The notes beneath the pieces are model-generated. The model made no database searches. It was not told the origin of the DNA and saw only the letters and a list, made by a program, of their open reading frames with translations. Positions 63,654 through 64,000 of a stretch of 64,000 nucleotides of DNA are shown piece by piece. Position numbers and translations under genes: made by a program. Numbering within the stretch: the stretch's first letter is position 1; each line of letters opens with the position of its first letter. The DNA is from an uncultured Lachnospiraceae bacterium (GTDB taxonomy: Bacteria; Bacillota; Clostridia; Lachnospirales; Lachnospiraceae): contig CAMWBY010000003.1 in the NCBI GenBank assembly GCA_947172645.1, positions 163,168 to 227,167 of the forward strand, given 5' to 3'.

Positions 63654-63845
63654 TTATTCTTTCATCAAATCAATATCTATTAAGTTTACACCTATAACAT
63701 TGAGCAATGCCTTTAAAGACAGATATTCTTTCTTCAGCTTGTCATATGTCTTTGTAGCATTTTCTTCTTTCGCCAGTGCCATATAATCCTGGATTTTTTT
63801 AAATTGTTCGATGGTATCTTTTGCAATCTCTGCATTACTCGGCAT
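63654..63845 (-). CDS. Small helical protein of unknown function
   Basis: 63 residues, charged and helical: MPSNAEIAKDTIEQFKKIQD, then EENATKTYDKLKKEYLSLKA, and a hydrophobic end LLNVIGVNLIDIDLMKE. No signal or known domain. The AGGAGG ribosome site is seven bases upstream of ATG 63845, and a terminator follows, so the gene is real and monocistronic. The right edge of the window (63852-64000) is AT-rich and holds its promoter region only. Confidence 0.8.
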   Translation of the reverse strand: MPSNAEIAKDTIEQFKKIQDYMALAKEENATKTYDKLKKEYLSLKALLNVIGVNLIDIDLMKE

Positions 63846-64000
63846 TCCCACACCTCCTATTTATGAAGAAAACAATCATCAGATTAGTTTTAGTATATCA
63901 CACAAAAAATACAAAGTCTATGAAAAGGACATATATTTTACAGCAGCGAAAATTGAAATTTTAAATTCCACCTTTAGACAATTCAATGGAATTTACCTCT

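Overview
The window looks like chromosome of a spore-forming, probably motile Clostridia member, most likely Lachnospiraceae. Supporting signs are near-even GC, strong Firmicutes-type AGGAGG ribosome sites and sigma-A promoters, the sporulation genes yqfC/yqfD, a Rex/ABC-F pair, an electron-bifurcating NfnAB, a Re-type citrate synthase candidate and a chemotaxis receptor. The genus cannot be fixed from the sequence. Almost every gene lies on the minus strand; the only plus-strand genes are one tRNA-Val, a lone DUF2971 gene and the ABC-F gene. I see no prophage, insertion sequence, CRISPR array or rRNA.

Layout, left to right. 1-623: partial unknown gene. 775-7486: branched-chain amino acid genes leuD, leuC, tRNA-Val (plus strand), tetR, ilvC and two different acetolactate synthase small subunits, then ilvB. 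7506-11327: a cobalamin methionine synthase lacking the reactivation domain, coupled to a lipoprotein, and upp. 11459-12078: an ArsR sensor with an HMA metallochaperone. 12175-16905: proA, 5-formyl-THF cyclo-ligase, DUF896, proB and an FAD protein. 17087-25385: DUF2971, a lipoprotein, a complete sugar-type ABC importer and a chemoreceptor. 25537-33561: a BaiN-type flavoprotein, a BofC-like protein, a flippase and the conserved ybeY / degenerate PgpH / phoH / yqfD / yqfC block. 33627-36492: rlmH and membrane or cell-surface proteins of unknown role. 36689-38979: nfnB-nfnA. 39081-43127: a zinc-ribbon/TPR protein, folD and fhs. 43161-48508: ftsK/spoIIIE, tepA and a polytopic membrane protein. 48539-57741: metY, a CFI-box protein, yebC, a CBS/CorC protein, mazF, alr, nnr, a coiled-coil protein and rex. 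57895-59868: the ABC-F gene. 59909-63379: icd, a GntR regulator and a Re-citrate synthase candidate. 63654-63845: a small unknown protein.

How the genes fit together. One theme is amino-acid supply: branched-chain amino acids, proline, methionine, and 2-oxoglutarate for glutamate through citrate synthase and isocitrate dehydrogenase. A second is folate one-carbon chemistry (fhs, folD, cyclo-ligase, metH). NfnAB and Rex fit the redox balance of an anaerobic fermenter. The most interesting regulatory structure is the citrate synthase-GntR-icd unit, whose promoter -10 box lies inside a 24-bp nearly perfect palindrome. Other points worth a second look are the tandem ilvN paralogues with an internal promoter, an orphan MazF, a PgpH homologue whose HD motif reads HR, a solute-binding protein with anchors at both ends, and a terminator between the chemoreceptor and the transporter it precedes. 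All product calls come from reading motifs; no database search was run.
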